Assembly: GCA_036824005.1 (NCBI GenBank) | Contig: DAITBA010000027.1 | Coordinates: 1-37,229 of the forward strand | DNA length: 37,229 bases | Direction: 5' to 3' | From: DAITBA01 sp036824005 | GTDB lineage: Bacteria > Pseudomonadota > Gammaproteobacteria > Burkholderiales > Rhodocyclaceae | In this document: positions 16,287-24,283 of the stretch, one piece after another | How positions within the stretch are numbered: the first letter of the stretch is position 1 | Layout: every line of letters begins with the position of its first letter | Program-made: the position numbers and the translations under genes | Notes under the pieces: model-generated | Databases searched by the model: none | What the model saw: only the letters and a program-made list of their open reading frames with translations | What the model was told of the DNA's origin: nothing

Positions 16287-17624
16287 GTGAAACCAACGCT
16301 GGTGATCGTCGGCCGGCCCAACGTCGGCAAGTCGACGCTGTTCAATCGTCTCACCCGCACGCGCGATGCGCTGGTCGCGGATCTGCCAGGCCTGACGCGC
16401 GATCGTCATTACGGGCTCGGTCGCGTCGGCAGTCGCGACTACATCGTGGTGGACACCGGTGGATTCGAGCCGGCGGCGAAAAGCGGCATCCTCCAGGAAA
16501 TGGCGCGCCAGGCCGAGCAGGCCATGGCCGAGGCCGACGTCCTGCTGTTCATGGTCGATGGCCGCGCCGGGCTCACGGTGCATGACAAGTCCATCGCCGA
16601 ACGGCTGCGGCGCAGCGGCCGTCGACTGCTGCTAGTGGTCAACAAGGGCGAGGGCATGAACCATGCCCTCGTGGCGGCGGAGTTCCACGAGCTGGGCTGC
16701 GGCGAGCCCTTGGTCATCTCTGCTGTCCACGGCGAAGGGGTGCGCGACCTGGTGACCCTGGCGCTGGCGCCGTTTCCGGAACTAGAGGAGGCGGATACCG
16801 GGGAGGGTTCCGGCCCGCGGGTTGCCGTCGTCGGGCGTCCGAACGTTGGCAAATCCACCCTGATCAATACCCTGCTCGGAGAAGAGCGGCTGATCGCCTT
16901 TGACCAACCCGGCACGACGCGCGACGCCATCGCCGTGCCCTTCGAACGCGGCGGACGCAGCTACACCCTGATCGACACCGCGGGCTTGCGGCGCCGCGGC
17001 AAAGTCTTCGAGGCGGTGGAGAAATTCTCGGTGATCAAGACCTTGCAGGCGGTCGAGGACGCCAATGTGGCAATTCTGTTGCTCGATGCCAGCCAAGAGA
17101 TCTCCGACCAGGACGCCCATATTGCCGGATTCGTCGTCGAAGCGGGCCGGGCACTGGTCGTCGCCGTCAACAAGTGGGACGATACCGACGACTACCGCCG
17201 CGAGCGCGTCAAGAGCGATCTGGCGCGCAAGCTGAACTTCCTTGCCTTCGCCCGCACCCACTACATTTCCGCGCTCAAGGGTGAGGGAATCAATGCGCTG
17301 CTCAATTCCGTGGATGCGGCGTACGCGGCGGCCATGGCGAAGCTGCCGACGCCCAAGCTGACCCGGGTACTGCAAGCGGCGGTGGCCAAGCAGTCGCCGC
17401 CGCGCCACGGCATCTTCCGACCCAAGCTGCGCTATGCCCACCAGGGCGGGAGCAATCCGCCCGTCATCGTCGTGCACGGCAATGCGCTGGATCATGTGCC
17501 CGATTCGTACCGACGGTACCTGGAACGCACCTTCATGGAAAGCTTTAGGCTTCAGGGAACACCCTTGCGCATCCAGTTCAAGACCGCACGCAATCCCTAT
17601 GCCGAGCGGCGCGGCGATGCCTGA
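16287..17624 (+). CDS. der: Ribosome-assembly GTPase Der (EngA)
   Basis: Der is an essential GTPase with two tandem G domains that acts in maturation of the 50S ribosomal subunit. The 445-residue protein has one P-loop GRPNVGKST at residues 9-17 and a second, identical one at 183-191. G3 motifs are DTGGF and DTAGL, and NKWD is the second-domain G4. The C-terminal KH-like domain includes KLRYAHQGGSNPPVIVVHGN. The start codon is GTG, directly preceding the first beta strand, with no good Shine-Dalgarno sequence. It lies 10 bases after bamB. The 137 bases to hfq may hold a promoter, but I could not assign one. Confidence 0.97.
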   Translation: MKPTLVIVGRPNVGKSTLFNRLTRTRDALVADLPGLTRDRHYGLGRVGSRDYIVVDTGGFEPAAKSGILQEMARQAEQAMAEADVLLFMVDGRAGLTVHDKSIAERLRRSGRRLLLVVNKGEGMNHALVAAEFHELGCGEPLVISAVHGEGVRDLVTLALAPFPELEEADTGEGSGPRVAVVGRPNVGKSTLINTLLGEERLIAFDQPGTTRDAIAVPFERGGRSYTLIDTAGLRRRGKVFEAVEKFSVIKTLQAVEDANVAILLLDASQEISDQDAHIAGFVVEAGRALVVAVNKWDDTDDYRRERVKSDLARKLNFLAFARTHYISALKGEGINALLNSVDAAYAAAMAKLPTPKLTRVLQAAVAKQSPPRHGIFRPKLRYAHQGGSNPPVIVVHGNALDHVPDSYRRYLERTFMESFRLQGTPLRIQFKTARNPYAERRGDA

Positions 17625-17761
17625 TCGGGTTTCGCACCGTTTTTTCGTGACTGTGGCATGCGGAGAGAAAATCAATTAAAGTAGGAGAGCCTGTGTTGGC
17701 AGATGGGAAGGGATTCATCGCCCTACGGGCATCGAGCAAACAAAAGAACAGAGGGGCAACC

Positions 17762-17998
17762 ATGAGCAACAAAGGGCAATTGTTACAAGACCCGTTCCTC
17801 AATACGCTGCGCCGGGAGCATGTGCCAGTGTCGATCTATCTGGTGAACGGCATCAAGCTGCAGGGGCAAATCGAATCGTTCGATCAGTATGTTGTGCTAC
17901 TGAAGAACACGGTGACCCAGATGGTCTATAAGCACGCCATCTCCACCGTCGTCCCAGCTCGGCCGGTCAGCATTCCCCACGACCACGGCGAAAGTTGA
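17762..17998 (+). CDS. hfq: RNA chaperone Hfq
   Basis: Hfq forms a hexameric Sm-like ring that pairs small RNAs with mRNAs and influences RNA stability. The 78-residue protein has the Sm1 motif region (DPFLNTLRREHVPVSIYLVNGIKLQGQIESFD) and the Sm2 motif YKHAIST. It has only a short C-terminal tail ending HDHGES, so it is the compact form without the long disordered extension of E. coli Hfq. The ATG at 17762 follows GAGGGGC and begins the conserved MSNKGQLLQDPFLN. The usual miaA neighbour is absent; der precedes it and hflX follows after 40 bases, as in other betaproteobacteria. Confidence 0.97.
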   Translation: MSNKGQLLQDPFLNTLRREHVPVSIYLVNGIKLQGQIESFDQYVVLLKNTVTQMVYKHAISTVVPARPVSIPHDHGES

Positions 17999-18038
17999 TC
18001 GCGTCTTGCGTGGGGTGGGAATACGCCCGGCCTTCTGA

Positions 18039-19196
18039 ATGATAGACGGGGGCATGCCGGCAGGCGCCGGCGCGGGCGAGGCAGGAGGGGGGCTGCCGAG
18101 CGCGGTGCTTGTCCAGTTGGACTTGGGCATCGGCGATGGCGCCGAGCGGCTATCCGAATTTCGGCTGCTCGCCAGCAGTGCAGGGGTGAGGACCGCTGCC
18201 GTCGTGCGGGGGCGGCGCTTGGCGCCCGACGCGGCGACGTTTGCCGGAAAGGGTAAAGTCACCGAAGTGGCCCAGTCGCTGCGCGACCATCGGGCCGATG
18301 TGGTGATCTTTAATCACGAGCTATCCGCCGTCCAGCAGCGCAATCTCGAGCGTGAACTGGGCTGCCGGGTGGTCGACCGAAGCAGCCTCATCCTCGACAT
18401 TTTCGCCCAACGCGCGCGCACTTTTGAAGGCAAGCTCCAGGTGGAACTGGCCCAGCTCGATCATTTGGCGACCCGGCTGGTGCGCGGCTGGACTCACCTT
18501 GAGCGGCAGAAGGGCGGCATCGGACTGCGCGGCCCGGGCGAAACGCAGCTCGAGACCGACCGACGCCTGATCGGCAAGCGAGTCAAGATCCTGAAAGAGC
18601 GGCTGAAACAGATCGAGCGCCAGCGCAGTGTGCGGCGCCGCGCCCGCAGCCGGCGGGAAATGCTTGCGGTATCGCTGGTCGGCTATACCAACGCCGGCAA
18701 GTCGACGCTGTTCAACGCCCTGACCCATGCCGACGCCTACGCCGCCGATCAGCTTTTCGCGACGCTGGACACGACATCGCGGCGGCTCTACCTCGGCGAT
18801 GCCGGAAGCATAGTGCTGTCCGATACGGTGGGATTCATACGGGATTTGCCGCATTCGCTGGTCGCCGCCTTCCACGCGACGCTGGAAGAGACGGCCTGCG
18901 CCGATCTTCTGCTGCATGTCGTGGATGCGTCGAGCGCCGATCGCGACCAGCAGATTGAGGCGGTCAATGCCGTGCTGCGCGAAATCGGTGCCGCCGATGT
19001 GCCGCAGATACTGATGTGGAACAAGATTGACGTCACGCCGGCCGCGCCCGGGGTCGAGCGCGACGAATGTGGTAGAATCGCGCGCGTTCGTGTGAGCGCC
19101 AAGACGGGCGCCGGTATCGAGCTCGTGCGCCAGGCGCTGGCAGAGGTGGCCTGCGCCCGCGCTCAAGTCAAAGTGCCGGCGGCCGATGCCGCCTGA
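18039..19196 (+). CDS. hflX: Ribosome-associated GTPase HflX
   Basis: HflX binds the 50S subunit and splits or rescues stalled ribosomes under stress. The 385-residue protein has the N-terminal HflX domain (about 22-205), including FAGKGKV, VIFNHELSAVQQRNLE and the strongly conserved GPGETQLETDRR near 165-176. The GTPase domain follows with P-loop GYTNAGKST at 215-223, DTVGFIRDLPH and NKID. The first 20 residues are Gly/Ala-rich and unconserved, and a second ATG lies five codons in, so the exact start is uncertain. Its order after hfq and before hflKC is the conserved hfq operon arrangement. Confidence 0.95.
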   Translation: MIDGGMPAGAGAGEAGGGLPSAVLVQLDLGIGDGAERLSEFRLLASSAGVRTAAVVRGRRLAPDAATFAGKGKVTEVAQSLRDHRADVVIFNHELSAVQQRNLERELGCRVVDRSSLILDIFAQRARTFEGKLQVELAQLDHLATRLVRGWTHLERQKGGIGLRGPGETQLETDRRLIGKRVKILKERLKQIERQRSVRRRARSRREMLAVSLVGYTNAGKSTLFNALTHADAYAADQLFATLDTTSRRLYLGDAGSIVLSDTVGFIRDLPHSLVAAFHATLEETACADLLLHVVDASSADRDQQIEAVNAVLREIGAADVPQILMWNKIDVTPAAPGVERDECGRIARVRVSAKTGAGIELVRQALAEVACARAQVKVPAADAA

Positions 19197-19263
19197 TGCC
19201 AAAGGGATGTCTGGCGCGCGTCTTTCCCAAACGCTGAACAAACCAGTGATCTCCGGAATACTC

Positions 19264-20526
19264 ATGTCATTGAACGATCCGCAGTGGGGCAACCGCGGCA
19301 ACAAGGGCGGCAACCAAGGTCCGCCGGATCTCGAAGAGCTTTGGCGCGACTTCAATCGCCGGCTTGCGGGACTGTTCGGACGCAGGGGCGGAGGTGGTGA
19401 CGACGGCGGCGGGGGTGGCGGCATCCGCCCGCCCCAGCTTTCCTTTCGCCAGTTCGGCGGCGGCATCGGGCTGCTCATCGTACTTGTCATCGTCATCTGG
19501 CTGGCGAGCGGCTTCTACATCGTCGATGCCAGTCAGCGCGGTGTCGTACTCCAGTTTGGCCGTTACAATGCGACGACCGATCCTGGCCTGCGCTGGCGCC
19601 TGCCGTACCCGATCCAGAGCCACGAACTGGTCAATCTCACGGGCGTGCGCACCGTCGAAATCGGCTACCGCGGGTCGGAACGCAACAAGGTGCTCAAGGA
19701 AGCGCTGATGCTCACGGACGACGAGAACATCATCAACATCCAGTTCGCCGTGCAGTACGTGCTGAAGGACCCGCAGCAATTCCTGTTCAACAACCGGCTT
19801 CCCGATGAAGCGGTGGTGCAGGCAGCGGAGACGGCCGTGCGCGAGATCGTCGGCAAGAGCAGGATGGACTTCGTGCTCTACGAAGGGCGTGAGCAGATCG
19901 CGGTCGACGCCTCGAAGCTGATGCAGGAGATCCTCGACCGCTACCAGACCGGTATCCAGATCAGCAAGGTGACGATGCAGAACGCCCAGCCGCCGGAGCA
20001 GGTGCAGGCCGCCTTCGATGACGCTGTCAAGGCCGGCCAGGACCGCGAGCGGCAGAAGAACGAGGGCCAGGCCTACGCCAACGATGTCGTCCCCAAGGCC
20101 CGTGGTACGGCATCGCGCCTGATCGAGGAGGCGAACGGATACAACCAGCGGGTGGTCGCCAATGCGCAGGGCGATGCCAGCCGCTTCAAGCAGATCCTGG
20201 TGGAATACAGCAAAGCGCCGGAGGTGACGCGGCAGCGCATGTACCTCGACACCGTGCAGCAGGTCATGTCGAACACGAGCAAGATCATGATCGACGCGCG
20301 CGCCAACAACAACCTGCTGTTCCTGCCGCTGGACAAGCTCATGCAGGTGGCCGGCGCGGGCGCCGCCTCGGCCGCCGCCGCGCCGGCGGCATCCGGCGAG
20401 GTTGCCGTCCCGGGCCGGGCGGCAGCCGCCGACACCGCGGCCGCGCCGCCGAAGGCGGACGTGCCGACGGTTCCCGAATATCGCTCGCGGGATTCGCTAC
20501 GCTCGCGGGAAAGGGTGGAACGCTGA
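19264..20526 (+). CDS. hflK: FtsH protease regulator subunit HflK
   Basis: HflK is an SPFH-family membrane protein that assembles with HflC into a cage around the FtsH protease and restrains its activity on membrane substrates. The 420-residue product has a Gly-rich cytoplasmic N terminus (RRGGGGDDGGGGGGIRPP) and a membrane helix at about 67-84. The SPFH/band-7 domain comes next (SGFYIVDASQRGVVLQFGRY, LMLTDDENIINIQFAVQY), followed by a long charged coiled-coil region. An Ala/Pro-rich C-terminal tail ends the protein. I chose the ATG at 19264 (MSLNDPQWG) because it starts the conserved N terminus. Stop and start overlap hflC (TGATG). Confidence 0.95.
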   Translation: MSLNDPQWGNRGNKGGNQGPPDLEELWRDFNRRLAGLFGRRGGGGDDGGGGGGIRPPQLSFRQFGGGIGLLIVLVIVIWLASGFYIVDASQRGVVLQFGRYNATTDPGLRWRLPYPIQSHELVNLTGVRTVEIGYRGSERNKVLKEALMLTDDENIINIQFAVQYVLKDPQQFLFNNRLPDEAVVQAAETAVREIVGKSRMDFVLYEGREQIAVDASKLMQEILDRYQTGIQISKVTMQNAQPPEQVQAAFDDAVKAGQDRERQKNEGQAYANDVVPKARGTASRLIEEANGYNQRVVANAQGDASRFKQILVEYSKAPEVTRQRMYLDTVQQVMSNTSKIMIDARANNNLLFLPLDKLMQVAGAGAASAAAAPAASGEVAVPGRAAAADTAAAPPKADVPTVPEYRSRDSLRSRERVER

Positions 20527-21422
20527 TGCGCGAAAGACTCCCCCTGCTGGCCGGTGCTTTGCTCGCCGCCCTGATCGTGCTGTCCATGGCGATGTTCACG
20601 GTGGATCAGCGCCAGTATGCCATCGTCTTCCAACTGGGCGAGATCAAGGAGGTCATCGGCGAGCCGGGACTGAACTTCAAGTGGCCGCTGATCCAGAACG
20701 TGCGCTATTTCGACAAGCGCATTTTGACGCTGGACACGCCCGAGCCCGAGCGCTTCATCACTTCGGAGAAGAAGAACGTTCTGGTGGACCTGTTCGTCAA
20801 GTGGCGCATCATCGACGTCAAGCAATACTACATCTCCGTCGGCGGCGACGAGGCGCGGGCGCAGACACGCCTGTCCCAGACCGTGAACGCCGGCCTGCGC
20901 GAGGAGTTCGGCAAGCGCACGGTGCATGACGTCGTCTCCGGCGAGCGGGACAACATCATGGAGCTGATGCGCGGCAAGGCGGACCAGGACGCGCGCAAGA
21001 TCGGTGTGCAGATCATCGATGTCCGCGTCAAGCGGGTAGACCTGCCGCAGGAGGTGAGCGAATCGGTCTATCGCCGCATGGAAGCCGAGCGCAAGCGGGT
21101 GGCCAACGAGTTGCGCTCCCAGGGTGCGGCGGAAGCCGAGAAGATCAGGGCGGATGCCGACAAGCAGCGCGAGATCATCGTCGCTGAAGCCTATCGTGAG
21201 GCACAGCGCGTCAAGGGCGCGGGCGATGCCAAGGCGACGGCGATCTATGCCGAGGCCTTCAATTCGAATCCGGAGTTCTACGCCTTCTATCGCAGCCTGG
21301 AAGCCTATCGCCAGAGCTTCAAGAGCAAGAACGACGTGTTGGTTCTGGAGCCAAATTCCGAATTCTTCCGCTACCTCAAGGGGGCCGGCGCCGGTGACAA
21401 AGGCGGCAGGTCCGGCAGGTAG
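20526..21422 (+). CDS. hflC: FtsH protease regulator subunit HflC
   Basis: HflC is the partner of HflK in the FtsH-regulating membrane complex. The 298-residue protein has an N-terminal membrane helix (about 5-24), the SPFH/band-7 domain (VDQRQYAIVFQLGEIKEVI, KNVLVDLFVKWRI, VDLPQEVSESVYRRMEAER) and a charged helical segment (EAEKIRADADKQREIIVAEA). The C-terminal segment FYAFYRSLEAYRQSF is typical of HflC. It shares one base with hflK and is followed at once by the DUF2065 gene, so translation is probably coupled across all three. Confidence 0.96.
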   Translation: MRERLPLLAGALLAALIVLSMAMFTVDQRQYAIVFQLGEIKEVIGEPGLNFKWPLIQNVRYFDKRILTLDTPEPERFITSEKKNVLVDLFVKWRIIDVKQYYISVGGDEARAQTRLSQTVNAGLREEFGKRTVHDVVSGERDNIMELMRGKADQDARKIGVQIIDVRVKRVDLPQEVSESVYRRMEAERKRVANELRSQGAAEAEKIRADADKQREIIVAEAYREAQRVKGAGDAKATAIYAEAFNSNPEFYAFYRSLEAYRQSFKSKNDVLVLEPNSEFFRYLKGAGAGDKGGRSGR

Positions 21423-21608
21423 ATGGCAACCACGCTGCTCATGGCCTTCGCGCTGATGCTGGTGCTCGAAGGCATTCTTCCCTTCATTGCGCCGTCGGTC
21501 TGGCGCGAAACCTTTCGCCGGGTGACGGAGCTGGCCGACGGCCAGATTCGTTTCATCGGCTTGTCGTCGATGCTCATCGGGCTCGGCCTGCTGTTCATCT
21601 TCAAATAG
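21423..21608 (+). CDS. DUF2065 small membrane protein
   Basis: This 61-residue protein begins on the base after the hflC stop. It has two hydrophobic helices (about 3-22 and 43-60) joined by a charged loop (WRETFRRVTELADGQIRF). The length, topology and position after hflC identify it as the DUF2065 (YjeT-like) family. Its function is unknown. The constant link to hflKC suggests a role near the FtsH-HflKC complex, but nothing in the sequence proves it. Confidence 0.88.
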   Translation: MATTLLMAFALMLVLEGILPFIAPSVWRETFRRVTELADGQIRFIGLSSMLIGLGLLFIFK

Positions 21609-21632
21609 CGCTGCCGCACGTTTTCCCGAGCC

Positions 21633-22790
21633 ATGCGTCGCTGGGTACTGCCCGAAGCCATCGAGGACATCCTTCCCCGGGAAGCGCGCTGCGTGGAGGC
21701 ACTGCGCCGCCGACTGCTCGACCTTTTTCATAGCCACGGCTACGAGCTTGTCGCGCCGCCGCTGCTCGAGTACCTCGATTCGCTGCTTACCGGCACCGGG
21801 CGGGACATGGATCTGCGCACCTTCAAGCTGGTGGACCAGTTATCCGGCCGCAGCATGGGCGTACGCGCCGACATCACGCCGCAGGTGGCGCGCATCGATG
21901 CTCACCTGCTGAACCGGCAGGGCGTGGCGCGTTTGTGCTACTGCGGCAGCGTCCTGCATGCCCTGCCCTCGGGGCTGATGGCGACCCGCGAACCGCTGCA
22001 GATCGGCGCCGAGATCTACGGCCATGCCGGCATCGAGGCGGACGTCGAGATCGTCCGACTGCTCGCCCAGGCGCTGGCACTGGCGGGCGTACCGGCGACC
22101 CGGCTCGATCTCGGCCATGTCGGCGTCTTCCGGGCTCTGGCGGGCATGGCCGGTCTGGACGCGGAAGCCGAGGAGGAGTTGTTCTCGCTGCTGCAGGCCA
22201 AGGACGTTCCGGCGCTGCGGGAATTTGCCAGCGGCATCGCCGAGCCGACGCGTTCGGCATTGCTGGCGCTGCCGGAGTGCTACGGCGGTCCCGAGGTGCT
22301 GGATGCCGCGGCGCGGGCGCTGCCGGAGCAGCCGGAGATCGCGCAGGCGCTTGCAGATCTGCGGCGACTCGGAGAGGATCTGCGCGAATTGTCCATCGGT
22401 TTCGATCTGGCTGATCTGCGCGGCTACCACTATCACAGCGGGGTCGTCTTCGCCGCGTACTGTGACGGCTACCCCGGCGCCATCGCCCTTGGTGGACGCT
22501 ACGATAAGGTGGGTGCTGCCTTCGGCCGCGGCCGCCCGGCCACCGGTTTCAGCATGGATCTGCGCGAGCTCATCCGCTTGATGCCGGAGGACGAGCGGCC
22601 CCGGGCGATTCTGGCGCCATGCAAAGCCGATGCTGCGCTGGCGCAGATCATCGCCGAGTTGCGCCGGCAGGGCGAGGTGGTTGTGGTTGCGTTGCCCGGC
22701 CATGAAGGCACCTGGTGTGAAACCGGCTGTACTCGAACGTTGATCCTGCGCGACGGGCGCTGGGTCGTGGCGGAGCTTCAGGGGGAATAG
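21633..22790 (+). CDS. hisZ: ATP phosphoribosyltransferase regulatory subunit HisZ
   Basis: HisZ is a histidyl-tRNA-synthetase paralogue that does not charge tRNA. It joins the short form of HisG to make the active, histidine-sensitive ATP phosphoribosyltransferase, the first step of histidine synthesis. The 385-residue protein has the class II core (VLPEAIEDILPREA, FKLVDQLSGRSMGVRADITPQVARI, ALGGRYDKVGAAFGRGRPATGFSMDL). It has degenerate histidine signatures (DLRGYHYHSG in place of RGLDYY) and lacks the complete anticodon-binding domain present in hisS. Its presence predicts a short hisG elsewhere in the genome. It lies 24 bases after DUF2065 and 6 bases before purA. Confidence 0.94.
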   Translation: MRRWVLPEAIEDILPREARCVEALRRRLLDLFHSHGYELVAPPLLEYLDSLLTGTGRDMDLRTFKLVDQLSGRSMGVRADITPQVARIDAHLLNRQGVARLCYCGSVLHALPSGLMATREPLQIGAEIYGHAGIEADVEIVRLLAQALALAGVPATRLDLGHVGVFRALAGMAGLDAEAEEELFSLLQAKDVPALREFASGIAEPTRSALLALPECYGGPEVLDAAARALPEQPEIAQALADLRRLGEDLRELSIGFDLADLRGYHYHSGVVFAAYCDGYPGAIALGGRYDKVGAAFGRGRPATGFSMDLRELIRLMPEDERPRAILAPCKADAALAQIIAELRRQGEVVVVALPGHEGTWCETGCTRTLILRDGRWVVAELQGE

Positions 22791-22796
22791 AGGGAT

Positions 22797-24104
22797 ATGG
22801 CAAAGAATGTCGTCGTCGTCGGCACCCAGTGGGGGGACGAGGGCAAAGGCAAAATCGTGGACTGGCTCACCGATCACGCCCAGGGTGTGGTGCGCTTCCA
22901 GGGCGGACACAACGCCGGCCACACGCTGGTCATCAAGGGCAGGAAGTACGCGCTCAACCTCATTCCGTCCGGGATCATGCGCGAAGGTGTTGCCTGCTAC
23001 ATCGGCAATGGCGTGGTGCTAAACGTGGCCCACCTGCTGTCGGAGATCGAGCGGCTCGAAGCCGACGGCGTCGAGGTGCGTTCGCGCCTCATGGTGAGCC
23101 AGGCCTGTCCGCTGATCCTGCCGCATCACCAGGCGCTCGACGTGGCGCGCGAAGCGGCCCGCGGCGGCGGGCGCATCGGTACCACCGGCAAGGGTATCGG
23201 ACCCGCCTACGAGGACAAGGTGGCACGCCGGGCGCTGCGCGTGGTGGACCTGTTTCTGCCGGATCGCTTCGCCGAGCGGCTGCGCGAGCTGCTCGACCAA
23301 CACAATTTCGTCCTCGCGAACTACCTGAACGCCCAGCCCGTCGACTACCAGAAAACGCTTGACGAGACGCTCGCCATTGCGCCGGCAATCAAGGCCATGG
23401 TGGGTGACGTGTCAGCGGCGCTGTATGCCGCCAACCACGCTGGACAGAACCTGCTTTTCGAGGGCGCGCAGGGCACGCTGCTCGATATCGATCACGGCAC
23501 CTACCCCTATGTCACGTCCAGCAACTGCGTGGCCGGACAGGCGGCAGCCGGCTCGGGCGTCGGCCCGGGCATGCTGCACTATGTGCTTGGCATCGTGAAG
23601 GCGTACACCACCCGCGTCGGCGCCGGACCCTTCCCGTCGGAATTGCCGATCGAAGTCGAAGGCTCCGTCGGCCATCACCTGTCCACCGTGGGACGCGAGC
23701 GCGGCACCGTCACCGGGCGGGCAAGACGCTGCGGCTGGTTCGATGCGGCGGCGCTGCGCCGTTCGATTCAGATCAATGGCGTGACCGGCATGTGCATCAC
23801 CAAGCTGGACGTGCTCGACGGGCTCGATGAGTTGAACCTGTGCGTTGGCTATCGGCTCGACGGCCGGCCAGTCGATTTGCTGCCCTTCGGCGCCGACGAA
23901 GTGGCGCGCTGCGAGCCGGTCTACGAAACCATGTCCGGCTGGCAGGGCAGCACGGTCGGAATCAGGCGCTATGAGGATTTGCCGGTCGAAGCGCAGGCCT
24001 ACCTGCGCCGGCTGGAGGCGCTCGGCGGCGTGCCCATCGACATGGTTTCGACCGGCCCGGACCGCGAGGAAACCATCGTGCTGCGCCACCCGTTCAAGTC
24101 GTGA
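22797..24104 (+). CDS. purA: Adenylosuccinate synthetase
   Basis: PurA joins IMP and aspartate, using GTP, to form adenylosuccinate, the first committed step from IMP to AMP. The 435-residue protein has the N-terminal GTP-binding loop GTQWGDEGKGK (catalytic Asp in GDEGKGK) and GGHNAGHT with the catalytic histidine. GIGPAYEDK, FEGAQGTLLDIDHGTYPYVTSSN and the C-terminal base-recognition region KLDVLDG are also present. The Shine-Dalgarno sequence AGAGGG directly precedes the ATG. It is the last gene of the long plus-strand run and is closed by a two-way terminator before the tRNA gene. Confidence 0.97.
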   Translation: MAKNVVVVGTQWGDEGKGKIVDWLTDHAQGVVRFQGGHNAGHTLVIKGRKYALNLIPSGIMREGVACYIGNGVVLNVAHLLSEIERLEADGVEVRSRLMVSQACPLILPHHQALDVAREAARGGGRIGTTGKGIGPAYEDKVARRALRVVDLFLPDRFAERLRELLDQHNFVLANYLNAQPVDYQKTLDETLAIAPAIKAMVGDVSAALYAANHAGQNLLFEGAQGTLLDIDHGTYPYVTSSNCVAGQAAAGSGVGPGMLHYVLGIVKAYTTRVGAGPFPSELPIEVEGSVGHHLSTVGRERGTVTGRARRCGWFDAAALRRSIQINGVTGMCITKLDVLDGLDELNLCVGYRLDGRPVDLLPFGADEVARCEPVYETMSGWQGSTVGIRRYEDLPVEAQAYLRRLEALGGVPIDMVSTGPDREETIVLRHPFKS

Positions 24105-24123
24105 GGCTTGCGGAAATGAAGAA

Positions 24124-24152
24124 GGGCGGTCACGCATGACCGCCCCCGTTTT
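24124..24152. terminator. Two-way terminator between purA and tRNA-Leu
   Basis: GGGCGGTCA (24124-24132) and TGACCGCCC (24137-24145) form a perfect 9-bp stem with a CGCA loop. CCGTTTT follows on the plus strand, serving purA. On the minus strand the same stem lies just beyond the 3' end of the tRNA and is followed by TTCTTC, so it could end both transcripts. Confidence 0.8.
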
Positions 24153-24156
24153 ATTC

Positions 24157-24243
24157 TGGTGCCCAGAAGAGGACTCGAACCTCCACAGTGTTGCCACCGC
24201 TAGGACCTGAACCTAGTGCGTCTACCAATTCCGCCATCTGGGC
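24157..24243 (-). tRNA. tRNA-Leu, anticodon CAG
   Basis: Read on the minus strand, the acceptor stem pairs GCCCAGA with TCTGGGC. The D arm is GCGGAATTGGTAGACGC and the anticodon stem is CTAGG/CCTAG with loop TTCAGGT, giving anticodon CAG for CUG codons. A long class II variable arm follows, then the T arm (GTTCGAGTC). The discriminator is A, and the CCA end is encoded (24157-24159). Total length is 87 nt. Leucine identity is supported by the anticodon, the long variable arm and the A discriminator. Confidence 0.97.
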
Positions 24244-24255
24244 GAGAGAGGCGGA

Positions 24256-24283
24256 ATTCTAATGGAACGAATGAATTTGTCAA
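24256..24283 (-). promoter_or_regulatory. Strong sigma-70 promoter of tRNA-Leu, overlapping the rnr start
   Basis: On the minus strand, TTGACA (24283-24278) is a consensus -35 box, followed by a 16-bp spacer and TAGAAT (24261-24256), which matches the -10 consensus at five of six positions. Transcription would start near 24249, only about 6 nt before the mature tRNA 5' end. The rnr start codon (24262) lies inside the promoter spacer on the opposite strand. Confidence 0.85.

Noticed and set aside
20073..21737. Open frame of 554 codons antisense to hflK and hflC
   Set aside because: No domains or start signals are present. It spans the junctions of three well-supported genes on the plus strand.
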